The notes: generated from the letters alone by a model not told the origin. A stretch of DNA of 64,000 nucleotides from Pseudoduganella dura (GCF_009727155.1 NZ_WNWM01000002.1:2790001-2854000), one strand, 5' to 3'; counted from the first letter of the stretch, positions 44,659-54,600 are shown. Program-made: numbers and translations.

Positions 44659-46019
44659 CCTATCCTCTCAAACAGACTGGTATCGACGGCACCGGCGAAC
44701 TGCGGTGCCACTGTGGCAAACATGCTGGACCACGCCTGGTCGATCGCGGCCACCGACATGCGGGGTGGCTGACCGGCAAACGCGGCGAAATCGGCGACCC
44801 GCGACAGGATCTCGCGGGGAAAACTGGCCAGCAGCAGCTGGCCGCTGTCGCGGTGCAGCTCATTGACCAGGTAGCCCAGCGCGGACTCGTCCGGCTCGAT
44901 GCCGAAGGCGCGGCACTGCTGGCGGAACAGGGTGCGGTAAGCGGTTTCGCCGATCGGCCCCACGTGCACCTTGTAACCGAGCCGGCGCAACGACGAAGCA
45001 TCGAGCACGGCATGCGGTTCGAGGTTGGTCACGAAGATCATCGTCACGTCGAACGGCACGGCAAACTTGTGGCCGCCCTGCAGCGCCAGGTACTCCGCCC
45101 CCGTGTCGAGCGGCCGGCTGAAACGGTTCAGCAGCTCGGCGGCCGGCGTGCGCTGGCGGCCCAGGTCGTCGACGATGAACAAGCCGCCGGTGGCCTTAAT
45201 GTGGGCCGGTGCGTGATAGCAGCCGGAAAACGGGTCATGGCGCAGGTCCAGCATGTCCAGCGCCAGTTCGGCTCCCATGTGCAGCACCGGACGGCGGCAC
45301 AGGGCCCAGCGGGCATCCGTGCTGCGCCGCTCGCCCATCGGGCGGCTTTGCGGCGGCGCCATCGGCGGCTGGTGGAGCGCGGCGTCGAACATCTGCACGA
45401 TCTCCTGGCCAACGACGATCGCATACGGCACGCCGACCGTTCCCTGCAACAGCCGCCCCAGCCGGCGCGCCAGCGTGGTCTTGCCGCTGCCCGAAGGACC
45501 GTGCAGCAATAGCGACCGATGCGAATGCAGCGCGGCGCCAGCCAGTTCGCGCACGCTGGCGGGCAAGCAATCATCGGCGAATTCGGCCGTTATATCGCCT
45601 GCCGCCACCGATGACGACAAGGCCGACTGGCGCTGCACCAGCGCGCGGTAGGCATCCAGCGGCACCGGTGCCGGCCCCGCATACGGGCAGCGTTCCAGCC
45701 AGGCCACTGCGCGCTCGCGGCCGGCGGCGGTCAACTGGTATTGCACGTCGATATCCGCGTCGCCCCGCCAGGCCACCTCGGCCAGCTGCTCGGCCACCAT
45801 GAAATCGAGTATTTCGCGCATCACGTTGATCGACAGCCGCAGGCGTGTGGTCAACACCGGCAGGTGAACCTTGCCGCCGCCGAACAGATTCTTGGCGGCC
45901 AGCTCGACCAGCAGCGTCAGTTCCAGCCCCGTCTCGCGCACCGTTTTCGGCTGTGGCGGCAAGGCCGGCTGGCCGTCCACCCGCTCGCCGCCTGTTGCTA
46001 TCGTCGTTTGAAGATCCAT
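44655..46019 (-). CDS. AAA+ ATPase of the tad locus
   Basis: 454 residues. Residues 27-115 look like a winged-helix module (TVRETGLELTLLVELAAKNLFGG...LTTRLRLSINVMREILDFMVAEQLAEVAWRGD). An AAA+ core follows: Walker A GPSGSGKT at 174-181, Walker B LFIVDD at 280-285, sensor 1 MIFVTNLEP and a sensor-2-like region. The start overlaps nothing; the end overlaps rcpC. It is not a canonical Tad component (those are TadA, TadZ). A regulator or remodelling factor coupled to pilus assembly is possible. I did not identify a closer family. Confidence 0.85.
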   Translation of the reverse strand: MDLQTTIATGGERVDGQPALPPQPKTVRETGLELTLLVELAAKNLFGGGKVHLPVLTTRLRLSINVMREILDFMVAEQLAEVAWRGDADIDVQYQLTAAGRERAVAWLERCPYAGPAPVPLDAYRALVQRQSALSSSVAAGDITAEFADDCLPASVRELAGAALHSHRSLLLHGPSGSGKTTLARRLGRLLQGTVGVPYAIVVGQEIVQMFDAALHQPPMAPPQSRPMGERRSTDARWALCRRPVLHMGAELALDMLDLRHDPFSGCYHAPAHIKATGGLFIVDDLGRQRTPAAELLNRFSRPLDTGAEYLALQGGHKFAVPFDVTMIFVTNLEPHAVLDASSLRRLGYKVHVGPIGETAYRTLFRQQCRAFGIEPDESALGYLVNELHRDSGQLLLASFPREILSRVADFAAFAGQPPRMSVAAIDQAWSSMFATVAPQFAGAVDTSLFERIG

Positions 46020-46095
46020 CTGCCCGCTCCCTTCCTGTTGGAGGAAACGAGTCTAGCGAGACGTTTCCTCGTGGATATTGACTTCGAGCAAAAAA

Positions 46096-46626
46096 TCAGC
46101 GGTGTGCATTTGCCACCACAGCCAGCGTGCCCAGCGCAATGGCCACGCCATATGGAATGCCGCCGGCACTGGCCTCTCTTGAAAAGGAGATGGCTTCCAC
46201 GGGAATCCCCATGCAGCGCGCCAGCAATGGCGCCTGAATGGTTTTCAGGTTGCGCAGAAGAATGCGCCAGCGCCCGTTCAGCACCAGCATCAGCAATGCC
46301 AGGACACCGCCGATCAGGCAGGTCAGCAGCGCTATGTGCAGGGCCATGCCCGGGCCGACGAAGGCCCCGGTCATCGCCATCAGCTTGACGTCGCCGGCTG
46401 CCATGCCGCGCAGCACATACAGCGGCAGGAAGATGAAAAAACCCGTGGCCAGGCCAGCGATTCCCGTCTCCAGCCATGTGCCGGCAGTGCCGGTGCGAAG
46501 GTGCAGCAGCATCGCGATCAGCAGACCGCTCAGCACCAGCACGTTGGGAATGCGCCGCAGCGCCAGGTCCGTTACCGCTGCCTGCAGCACGAGCCACAGC
46601 AGCATCAGTTGAAGTGCCTGGTTCAT
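46096..46626 (-). CDS. tadV: Prepilin peptidase TadV (CpaA)
   Basis: 176 residues, A24 short-type. Catalytic Asp20 in QAAVTDLALRRIPN and Asp79 in MAAGDVKLMAM; the usual G-x-G-D box is A-A-G-D here, with Ala for the first Gly. About six membrane helices. It removes leaders from Flp and TadE/F/G-type prepilins at the inner membrane. Follows flp1 by 63 bases. A decayed partial copy is found at 47158-47268. Confidence 0.92.
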   Translation of the reverse strand: MNQALQLMLLWLVLQAAVTDLALRRIPNVLVLSGLLIAMLLHLRTGTAGTWLETGIAGLATGFFIFLPLYVLRGMAAGDVKLMAMTGAFVGPGMALHIALLTCLIGGVLALLMLVLNGRWRILLRNLKTIQAPLLARCMGIPVEAISFSREASAGGIPYGVAIALGTLAVVANAHR

Positions 46627-46689
46627 GGGACATTCACCAAAATGAAAGTTAAAAAATCTGCCAGGGGAACCGACTGGCGCACGCGATAA

Positions 46690-46878
46690 TCAGGTATTCA
46701 ATACGGTAGTGATCTTGGCAGCGATGGCCGTAAATGCTGTATCAAGCCCGGCCCCGAGGGTTTTGAAGGCAGCGACGACGACACCTGCGATTACAGCGGC
46801 GACCAGGCCATACTCGATGGCGGTCACGCCTTCTTCATCCAGTGCGAATTCACGTGCTGCGGTAATAAAAGATTTCAT
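46690..46878 (-). CDS. flp1: Flp pilin, copy 1
   Basis: 62 residues from MKSFITAAREF. Prepilin cleavage after Gly17 (DEEG/VTAIEYGL), Glu22 at +5, then the hydrophobic helix LVAAVIAGVVVAAFKTLGAGL. Major subunit of the Flp pilus, used in surface attachment and biofilm. Preceded by GGAGCC. 54 of 62 residues are identical to copy 2 at 47511, indicating a recent duplication. Its 66-bp upstream block is duplicated too. Confidence 0.95.
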   Translation of the reverse strand: MKSFITAAREFALDEEGVTAIEYGLVAAVIAGVVVAAFKTLGAGLDTAFTAIAAKITTVLNT

Positions 46879-46944
46879 GCTTGGCTCCTGTAACGTCGAT
46901 TTATGGGTGGATTTCCGTCTGGCTTCATATCGTTCGCCAGTGGT

Positions 46945-47010
46945 GCTACTGTACGTTTTATGCACCGTGGAAATCTTGATGTAGCGCAAGCTTGCCGGAT
47001 GGAACCATCA
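46945..47010 (-). promoter_or_regulatory. Duplicated upstream block of flp1 (promoter region)
   Basis: 66 nt that match the block at 47763-47828 in 59 positions by direct comparison. Both hold the palindrome GCAAGCTTGC (here 46986-46995) about 108 bases before the pilin start and the TACGTTTTATG element. Being conserved in both copies beyond the coding part, it is likely the flp promoter and regulator site. No consensus sigma-70 pair was convincing. Confidence 0.6.
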
Positions 47011-47157
47011 CGGACGCAACACACGCTTTTGCGCCAACGAACGGTGATGACTGTGACGAGAAGGACCGGATGCATGCCGTGCCGGACGCTGCCCTTGGAA
47101 AGTCGTGGATATGGATCCGGGCTTCCACGGATAAGCCTGCGCAGCGTGACAGCATTG

Positions 47158-47268
47158 CTACAGGATGGTCTTCAGGTTGCGCATGAGGATGGACCGACAC
47201 CCGTTGATCGCCAGCATCAGCAGTGCCAGGACGCCGCCATACGGGCAGGTCAGCAGCGTCATATGAAA
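47158..47268 (-). pseudogene. Remnant of a second tadV (prepilin peptidase) gene
   Basis: On the minus strand this stretch encodes TLLTCPYGGVLALLMLAING followed by CRSILMRNLKTIL and a stop. It matches tadV segment ALLTCLIGGVLALLMLVLNG...ILLRNLKTI in 23 of 32 aligned residues, with strong nucleotide similarity too (46231-46330). No catalytic Asp segments are present, so it is a fragment, not an enzyme. It lies between flp2 and flp1 in the same order as flp1-tadV, so a flp-tadV unit was duplicated and the second tadV decayed. Confidence 0.85.
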
Positions 47269-47472
47269 GTCGCTGTTCGCGCAAGGAGGGGGAAATTTCA
47301 CACCAGCCGGCTGTGCGATGTCCTGGTGAGATATCTCATGTATGTCGGGAAGCATGGGAGGGCCCGGCTTGCCAAGTCGGGCCGCGCCAAGGCAGCAACT
47401 TGGCTCTCGAGAGGATTTCGTCAATTATTTGACGACGAATTCCTTAAGGTTTCACCGCACTGGGTGGAAGTC

Positions 47473-47499
47473 AAAACCCCGCCGACGGAGCCGGCGGGG
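47473..47499 (-). terminator. Terminator of flp2
   Basis: On the minus strand an 8-bp GC stem (CCCCGCCG with CGGCGGGG, 7-nt loop) is followed by TTTT, 12 bases after the flp2 stop. It should make flp2 a separate short transcript from the rest of the tad operon. Confidence 0.85.
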
Positions 47500-47510
47500 T
47501 AACACGATAA

Positions 47511-47699
47511 TTAAGTGTTCAACACGGTGGTGATCTTGCCGGCGATGGCCGTAAATGCTGAGTTAAGCCCAGCACCCAAGGTTTTGAAGGCGGCGACGAC
47601 CACGCCTGCAATCACAGCCGCGACCAGGCCGTACTCGATGGCGGTCACGCCCTCTTCATCCCGTGCGAAATTCTGGGCTGCAACGATAAATGCTTTCAT
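47511..47699 (-). CDS. flp2: Flp pilin, copy 2
   Basis: 62 residues from MKAFIVAAQNF, cleavage after Gly17 (DEEG/VTAIEYGL). Differs from copy 1 at eight positions (mainly in the leader and near residues 46-54). It has its own terminator and an upstream block similar to that of flp1, so it may be expressed independently and at a higher level than the operon. Major pilin role as for copy 1. Confidence 0.95.
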   Translation of the reverse strand: MKAFIVAAQNFARDEEGVTAIEYGLVAAVIAGVVVAAFKTLGAGLNSAFTAIAGKITTVLNT

Positions 47700-47762
47700 G
47701 GTTTGCTCCTGTACAGTAATAGTGGTTGGATTTCTTTCTGGCTTCATGTCGTCGCCATTGAA

Positions 47763-47828
47763 GCTACTGTACGTTTTATGCCCGCCGGAAATCTTGATTT
47801 AGCGCAAGCTTGCCTAATGGAACCATCA
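47763..47828 (-). promoter_or_regulatory. Duplicated upstream block of flp2 (promoter region)
   Basis: Counterpart of 46945-47010 with the same 66-nt length and the palindrome GCAAGCTTGC at 47804-47813, about 105 bases before the pilin start. In the stretch 47700-48100 between flp2 and the cyclase gene this is the only strongly conserved element apart from the candidate promoter at 47970-47998. Confidence 0.6.
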
Positions 47829-47969
47829 AGGGAATAGCATTGCTTCCCTTGCCAACTGCGGTCCTTTTACTCTGTGGAAAGCAGCGGGGCAACGCCTTGC
47901 TGAGAAGCGCTGCCTGTGAGGCTGCCAAGGTAAAATCGTTGCGTTTTACACGAATAAGGCTGGGGATAA

Positions 47970-47998
47970 TTGCCCACATGGCAAAAAAGATTTATGCT
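47970..47998 (+). promoter_or_regulatory. Candidate sigma-70 promoter for the GGDEF gene
   Basis: TTGCCC (47970-47975) and TATGCT (47993-47998) with a 17-bp spacer, about 100 bases before the cyclase start. Each hexamer matches four of six consensus bases, so support is modest. Confidence 0.35.
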
Positions 47999-48100
47999 AA
48001 TCAATTATCCTGAGAATGGCTGGTGCTTTGCGTCACTGTGCCTCGAGGCTGAAATGCCTTACTTTCGGAAACAGCGGCCGCAACCCTCCAGACGACGAGC

Positions 48101-49156
48101 ATGGATTCCCTACTGAAACACATGGTCGACATGACCGGCCATCGCGATCACACGATGCTGGACATCTCCGTGATCTCGGCGGTGCAGGAGCTCGCCTGTG
48201 CCAGCCGCGCCCGGGTGCTGACCCTGGCCGACGTGTGCGGGCACCTGTATGTGCGTTCCCGGGCGGTCGTAATGGCCGGGCAACCGGCCCGGATGGAGGA
48301 ACAACAGGACCTGACCAGCCCCGGCGAGCCGATTGCGAACTATCCGGTGCTGGCCGGCTGCATCGCCCGCCACGAAGCGTTCGCCGAGCAGGTCGATGCC
48401 GGCGGCACGCGCACGCTGTGGCTGCCGATCTGGCTGGGCGACCATGACACGGCCGATACCTGCCTGGAAATCGTCAACCCCACGCCCTATTCGCCCGCCA
48501 CGATCCATGTGATCGGCGGCATCGTCAGCGTGTACCGCAACTTCCAGAACCTGCTCGACTACAGCGAGCGCGATTCGCTGACGGGCCTGCTGAACCGCAA
48601 GACCTTCGACGATCAGCTGGCGAAAATGCTGCTCGCCTCGAGCATCGAGCAGGATGCGCTGGCGCTGCCGCCCGGCGAACCGGAGCGCCGCCAGCATACG
48701 GAGCAGGAACAGCAATGGCTGGCCGTGATCGACGTCGATCACTTCAAGCACGTCAACGACCGGTTCGGCCACCTGTACGGCGATGAAGTGCTGATCCTGA
48801 TCGCCAACCTGCTGACGTCATCGTTCCGCGCCCAGGACCGCGTGTTCCGCTTTGGCGGCGAGGAATTTGTGGTACTGCTGCGCTCGACCACGCAGGACAA
48901 CGCGCACAAGATCATCGACCGTTTCCGCATGAACGTGGAGCAGCACGATTTCCCGCAGGTAGGCAAGGTGACCGTCAGTATCGGCTTCGTGGCCATCAGC
49001 GCCAGCGAGGCCCCGGTGGTGATTCTTGGCCGCGCCGACCAGGCGCTGTATTTCGCGAAAGGCCATGGCCGCAACATGACCTGCCATTACGACGAACTGG
49101 TGGGCAGCGGCCTGCTGCATGCCGTCGAATCGAACGATACCGCCGAATTTTTCTGA
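48101..49156 (+). CDS. Diguanylate cyclase (GAF-like plus GGDEF)
   Basis: 351 residues. Residues 20-150 look like a GAF-type sensor (SVISAVQELACASRARVLTLADVCGHLYVRSRAVV...LWLPIWLGDHDTADTCLEIVNPTPYSPATIHVIGGI). The GGDEF domain starts at DSLTGLLNRKTFDDQL, has the catalytic GGEEF (about residue 251) and the inhibitory I-site RAQD five residues before it, so it should make c-di-GMP with product inhibition. No membrane segments. Convergent with an HD-GYP gene whose stop is 6 bases away. Confidence 0.93.
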   Translation: MDSLLKHMVDMTGHRDHTMLDISVISAVQELACASRARVLTLADVCGHLYVRSRAVVMAGQPARMEEQQDLTSPGEPIANYPVLAGCIARHEAFAEQVDAGGTRTLWLPIWLGDHDTADTCLEIVNPTPYSPATIHVIGGIVSVYRNFQNLLDYSERDSLTGLLNRKTFDDQLAKMLLASSIEQDALALPPGEPERRQHTEQEQQWLAVIDVDHFKHVNDRFGHLYGDEVLILIANLLTSSFRAQDRVFRFGGEEFVVLLRSTTQDNAHKIIDRFRMNVEQHDFPQVGKVTVSIGFVAISASEAPVVILGRADQALYFAKGHGRNMTCHYDELVGSGLLHAVESNDTAEFF

Positions 49157-49162
49157 ATATTG

Positions 49163-50380
49163 TCAGCCCGGCGCCATGAAGCGCCCCGGATCCACGTTCC
49201 AGCGTTCCGGACTCTCGTGGCTGACGATCCTGTCCGCGCCGCCCGCGCCGGCGCCGCGCGACAGATCCACCAGCTCGGGCCGGAGATACCCGTTGCGCTT
49301 CGTATGGAAGAACACATTGACCTTCGGCGCCAGCAGGTTGCTTTCATGCGGTTCGACCACCACGCCGAGCCGGCCCGATTCCAGCAGCACCAGCGTGCCG
49401 ACCGGATAGATGCCCACGCAGCGCATGAACGCCTGCACCAGGCGCGGATCGAAGTGGAACTTGCTCCATTCGTGCAGCTTGCGCAGCGCACTCGCCGCCG
49501 GCATGCCCTTGTGATAGCAGCGGTCCGCCGTGATCGCATCGTAGACATCGACGATGGCCGCCATCTTCGCCAGTTCGCCGATGCCGTCGCCGGCCAGCTT
49601 GTCCGGATAGCCGGTGCCGTCGATGCGCTCGTGGTGATGGCGGATGATGTCGAGCGCGATCTGGCTGACTTCCGGCGAACGGCGCAGGATGTCGTAGCCG
49701 TCCTCCGGGTGACGGCGGATGATGGCGAACTCCTCGTCCGTCAGCGGGCCCGGCTTGTTCAGGATGGCGTCCGGCACCAGCGCCTTGCCGGTGTCGTGCA
49801 ACAGCGCGCCCATGCCCGCTTCGCGCACGCTGTCCGCCGGCATGCCGCGCGAATGGCAGAATGCCACCAGCAGCGTGCACACGCTGACCGAGTGCAGGAA
49901 TGTGTAGTCATCCTTGTTCTTGATGCGCAGCAGCCCCACCAGCGCGCCGGGATTGCGCAGGATCGATTCGGTGATGTTCCGCACCACCGGCTGCACCTGC
50001 CCCACCTCGATCGCCCTGCCGAGGCGCGCGTCGGCCATCACATTCTTCACCAGGTCGGAAGCCTGGCGCCGGACGCGGGCGGCGCGCTCGAGTTCCTCGC
50101 CGAGCGCCACCCTGGCCGGGCGCGCCGGCTGTGCGGCGATCCGCTGCACTTCCACCTCGGTGGCGGCATCCGACTGGGCGACCGTGGGGGCATCCGCGTC
50201 GATCCCCTTGCCGGTGTCGATGACCACGATGCGGATACCGGCATCGAGGATCTTGCGTATTTCCTGGTCGCCGGACAGCAGGAAGCGGTTGCGCAGGAAC
50301 GGGTGGCTCAGCCAGTCGCATGACAGCTCATGGATGTACATGCCTGGCTTTAACTGCGATGATTCGACTTTCTTCAGCAT
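49163..50380 (-). CDS. HD-GYP c-di-GMP phosphodiesterase with DUF3391-type N-terminus
   Basis: 405 residues from MLKKVESS. N-terminal DUF3391-like part (SSQLKPGMYIHELSCDWLSHPFLRNRFLLSGDQEIRKILDAGIRIVVIDTGKG), a helical linker, then an HD-GYP domain: ALLHDTGKALVPDAILNKPGPLTDEEF, RRHPEDGYDIL and HHERIDGTGYPDKLAGDGI, and DVYDAITADRCYHKG. The metal-ligand HD and GYP motifs are intact, so hydrolysis of c-di-GMP is expected. Convergent with the GGDEF gene. Confidence 0.95.
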   Translation of the reverse strand: MLKKVESSQLKPGMYIHELSCDWLSHPFLRNRFLLSGDQEIRKILDAGIRIVVIDTGKGIDADAPTVAQSDAATEVEVQRIAAQPARPARVALGEELERAARVRRQASDLVKNVMADARLGRAIEVGQVQPVVRNITESILRNPGALVGLLRIKNKDDYTFLHSVSVCTLLVAFCHSRGMPADSVREAGMGALLHDTGKALVPDAILNKPGPLTDEEFAIIRRHPEDGYDILRRSPEVSQIALDIIRHHHERIDGTGYPDKLAGDGIGELAKMAAIVDVYDAITADRCYHKGMPAASALRKLHEWSKFHFDPRLVQAFMRCVGIYPVGTLVLLESGRLGVVVEPHESNLLAPKVNVFFHTKRNGYLRPELVDLSRGAGAGGADRIVSHESPERWNVDPGRFMAPG

Positions 50381-50458
50381 CGGACTGGTTGAGGATTGGT
50401 TACCGGTCCAGTATATCAATTAGTTTTCACAAAGCATCTTCTAATATCTTAAAGACAC

Positions 50459-51385
50459 ATGGAATTGCGCCAGCTACGGTATTTCGTTGCGATCGTGGAA
50501 CACGGCTCGCTGTCGCGCGCAGCGGTGGTGCTGCATGTGGCGCAGCCGGCATTGACGCAGCAGCTGCGCCAGCTCGAGGAAGAGCTGGGCGCTCAGCTGC
50601 TGCATCGCAGTGCCCAGGGGGTGCACAGCACCGATGCCGGAAAGGTGTTCTACGAGCACGCGCAGGCGATCCTGAAACAGGTTGCCGATGCCCGTTCGGC
50701 CGTGACCCAGTCGGCCCGGCCGTCCGGCACCGTGACGCTCGGGCTGCCGCACAGCATCTCCGCCGCCCTGGCGCTGCCCCTGCTGGTGGCCGCGCGCGAG
50801 CAGTATCCCGACATCACGCTGCAACTGACGGAGGAACTGACCGGCCACCTGGCAGGGCAGCTGAAATCGGGCCGGGTCAACCTCGCCGTGCTGTTCGATG
50901 ACGGCCAGCTGACGCCGTTCGCCACCACCCCACTGGCCGAGGAAGCGCTGCGCTTCATTTGCCGTGCCGATGCGCCATGGTTTCCGGACCGGTCGCAGGT
51001 CACGCTGGCCGAGGCGCTCGGCGCCACGCTGATCCTGCCCGGACCGCAGCACGGTGTGCGCCCGCGCATCGAGGCGGTGGCGCGCTCGGCCGGACTGGCC
51101 ACTGCCGGCGTCATCGAAATCAATTCCATTGCGATCCTGAAATCGGCGCTGATGGCGCAGATGGGCGCCACGATCCTGCCGGTGGCACCGGTATTGCCGG
51201 AGATCGAACGGGGCCAGATGCGCTGGCTCGATATCCGCGAACCAGCGATTTCCCGCACCGTGGTGCTGTGCGCATCGCGCAACCTGCCGCCCACGACCGC
51301 CGTGACGGCGATCAGCGGGCTTGCCGTCGAGGTGGCGCGCAAGCTGTGCACGGGGGGCGCCTGGCCGGGCGCGACGCTGCTTTAA
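50459..51385 (+). CDS. LysR-type regulator
   Basis: 308 residues. MELRQLRYFVAIVEHGSLSRAAVVLHVAQPALTQQLRQLEEELGAQLLHRSAQGVHSTDAG is a LysR winged helix-turn-helix, with a substrate-binding domain following. Divergent from the HD-GYP gene (78 bases) and upstream of the indolepyruvate oxidoreductase, 260 bases away on the same strand. It resembles the CynR/NAC branch; target unknown. Confidence 0.9.
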   Translation: MELRQLRYFVAIVEHGSLSRAAVVLHVAQPALTQQLRQLEEELGAQLLHRSAQGVHSTDAGKVFYEHAQAILKQVADARSAVTQSARPSGTVTLGLPHSISAALALPLLVAAREQYPDITLQLTEELTGHLAGQLKSGRVNLAVLFDDGQLTPFATTPLAEEALRFICRADAPWFPDRSQVTLAEALGATLILPGPQHGVRPRIEAVARSAGLATAGVIEINSIAILKSALMAQMGATILPVAPVLPEIERGQMRWLDIREPAISRTVVLCASRNLPPTTAVTAISGLAVEVARKLCTGGAWPGATLL

Positions 51386-51645
51386 GCCGCTACCAATGGC
51401 GACGGCGTTCGCTCCTGTTAGCCATCGTTTTTTCTTATACCCCCATCCCCAAACGCTATTTCCGTATACGTCAACCCGGGCGTACACTGGCCCGATGACC
51501 GCGGCGCCGTGAACGGCGGCGGTCGGCGAACCCGATTCCAGCCGGCCCGAGACCGGCGCGGGTGCGACAGTGGCCTGGGCCGGCATGCTTCTACCCGAAG
51601 CGCGATGGCGCAGGCGCAACCGAAACAAGATTTTGGAGACAAGCC

Positions 51646-54600
51646 ATGCCCGATACCTCGGCAATGGGATCGATGGGATCCCCCGCACCGCTGCCCGGCG
51701 GTGGCGTTCCGCCGCAGCCAGTCCCCCTGAACGACGTCAGCCTGGACGACAAGTACACTGCCACGTCCGGCAAGATCTTCCTCTCCGGCATACAGGCCCT
51801 CGTGCGCCTCCCCCTGATGCAGAAGAAGCGCGACGAAGCCGCGGGCCTGAACACGGCCGGCTTCATTTCGGGCTACCGCGGCTCGCCACTGGGCGGCCTC
51901 GACGAAACACTGTGGAAGACGCAAAAGCACCTGGATGCGCACCATGTGCAATTCATGCCGGGCGTGAACGAAGACCTGGCCGCGACCGCCGTGTGGGGCT
52001 CGCAGCAGGTGGACCTGATCGGCCCGTCGAAATACGATGGCGTGTTCGCGATGTGGTATGGCAAGGGCCCGGGCGTGGACCGCTGCGGCGACGTGTTCAA
52101 GCACATGAACCATGCCGGCACGGCGCGGCACGGTGGCGTGCTGCTGGTGGCCGGCGACGACCATGGCGCGTATTCGTCGACCTTGCCGCACCAGTCCGAC
52201 CATATTTTTTCGGCCTGCATGATCCCGGTGCTGTATCCGTGCAACGTGCAGGAATACCTGGACCTGGGCGTGCACGGCTGGGCGATGTCGCGCTTTTCCG
52301 GTTGCGCGGTGGCGTTCAAGGCATTGGCGGACACGGTGGAATCGTCCTCTTCCGTCGATGCCGATCCGTTCCGCGTACAGGTGAAACTGCCGCAGGACTT
52401 CCATATGCCGGAAGGCGGGCTGAATGCGCGGCTGTCGAACGTGCCGCTGGGCCGGCAGGCGCGCAACCAGGAAGCGCTGATGCAGGATTACAAGATCTAT
52501 GCGGCGCTGGCCTATGCGCGTGAAAACAGGCTGAACCACACCACGATCGACAATCCGGATGCCAAGCTGGGCATCATCGCTTCCGGCAAATCGTACCTGG
52601 ACGTGCTCGAGGCGCTGGAAGAACTGGGGATCGACGAGGCGATGGCGGCGAAAGTCGGGCTGCGCCTGTTCAAGGTGGCGATGCCATGGCCGCTGGAGCC
52701 GGATTCGGTGCGCGAGTTCGCCCAGGGCCTCGACGAGATCCTGGTGGTGGAGGAAAAGCGCCAGTTCGTTGAGTACCAATTAAAAGAGCAGCTGTACAAC
52801 TGGCGCGACGACGTACGCCCGCGCGTGATCGGCAAGTTCGACGACAAGGGCGAATGGGTGGCGCCGCGCGGCGAATGGCTGCTGCCGCCGAAGGCCGATT
52901 TTTCCGTTTCGCAGGTGGCCCGCGTGATTGCCTCGCGGATCGAGCGCTACGTGACGGACCCGCATGTCCGCGACCAGATCAAGGCCCGCCTGGTCTTCCT
53001 GGACGCCAAGGACGCCGTGCTGCAAAAAGCGATCAGCACGCCGTTCCGACCCGCGTTCTACTGCTCCGGCTGTCCGCACAACACATCGACCAAGGTGCCT
53101 GAAGGCAGCTTCGCGCTGGCCGGCATCGGCTGCCACGTGATGGCCACCTCGATCTATCCGGAGATGAACAAGCTGACCACGCACATGGGCGGCGAAGGCG
53201 CGCCGTGGATCGGCCAGGCCGCGTTCTCGACCGTGCCGCACGTGTTCCAGAACCTGGGCGACGGCACCTATTTCCATTCCGGCTACCTGGCGATCCGCGC
53301 CGCGGTGGCGGCGCGCGTCAACATCACCTACAAGATCCTGTACAACGACGCCGTGGCGATGACGGGCGGCCAGCCGGTCGACGGTACCGTTTCCGTGCCG
53401 ATGATCGCCCAGCAGATGGCGGCCGAGGGCATCCGGCGCATCGCGCTGGTGACGGAAGACCTGTCGCGCTATGAAGATCGCTCGCACCTGCCCGCGATCG
53501 TCACGCTGCACGACCGCAAGGAGATGGATGCGGTGCAGCGCGAGCTGCGCGAACTGCCCGGCTGCACGGTGCTGATCTACGACCAGACCTGCGCGGCCGA
53601 GAAGCGCCGCCGCAGGAAAAAGAAGGAGCTCGTGGACCCGGGCAAGCGGATGGTGATCAACGAGGCCGTGTGCGAAGGGTGCGGCGATTGCGGCATCCAG
53701 TCCAACTGCGTGTCGATCCTGCCGAAGGAAACGGAGTTCGGGCGCAAGCGCACGATCGACCAGTCCAGCTGCAACAAGGATTATTCGTGCGTGAAAGGCT
53801 TCTGCCCGAGCTTCGTCACCGTGGAGGGCGGCACGCTGAAGAAATCGAAGGCTGGCAAGACGGCCGGCGACGACTGGGGCGCCCTGCCCCAGCCGATGAT
53901 CCCGGCCTGCGAGCGGCCGTACAACATCCTCATCAACGGCATCGGCGGCACCGGCGTGATCACCGTGGGCGCGCTGATGGGCATGGCCGCGCACCTGGAG
54001 GGCAAGGGCGCTTCGGTGCTGGACATGACGGGTATGTCGCAAAAGAACGGCTCCGTCACGTCCCACGTGAAGATCGTGCAGTCGCCGGCGCAGTTGCGCG
54101 CGCAGCGCATCGCCACCGGCGAGGCCGACCTGGTGCTGGGCTGCGACATGCTCACCACGGGCGCGGCCGATGCCGTGTCGAAGATGCGGCCGGGACGCAC
54201 GCTGGCCGTCGTCAACCTGCACGAGCAGCCGCCAGGCACATTCGCGCAGGATGCCGACTGGGAATACCCGGCGGCCGACGTGCGCGCGCTGATCGAGGAA
54301 TCGGTGGGCGGCCCCGATGCGGCCGATTTCGTCGACGCGACGAAACTGGCATCGGGACTGATGGGCGACTCGATCGCGGCCAACCTGTTCATGCTGGGCT
54401 ATGCGTGGCAACGCGGCCGCATTCCGCTGACCGAGGCGGCACTGCTGCGCGCCATCGAGATGAACGGCGTGGCGGTCGAGTCGAACCAGAAGAGCTTCCT
54501 GTGGGGCCGGCGCGCGGCGGTGGACCTGAAACGGGTCGCGTTGATCGCCACGCCCGCGCAGGCGATCGTGGTGCAGATGCCGCAGAGCCTGGATTCGGTG

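Noticed and set aside
47775..47801. A sigma-28-like pattern (TAAATCAA, 11 bp, GGCATAAA, minus strand) upstream of flp2
   Set aside because: It deviates from consensus in the -10 and is further degraded in the flp1 copy, so support is too weak.
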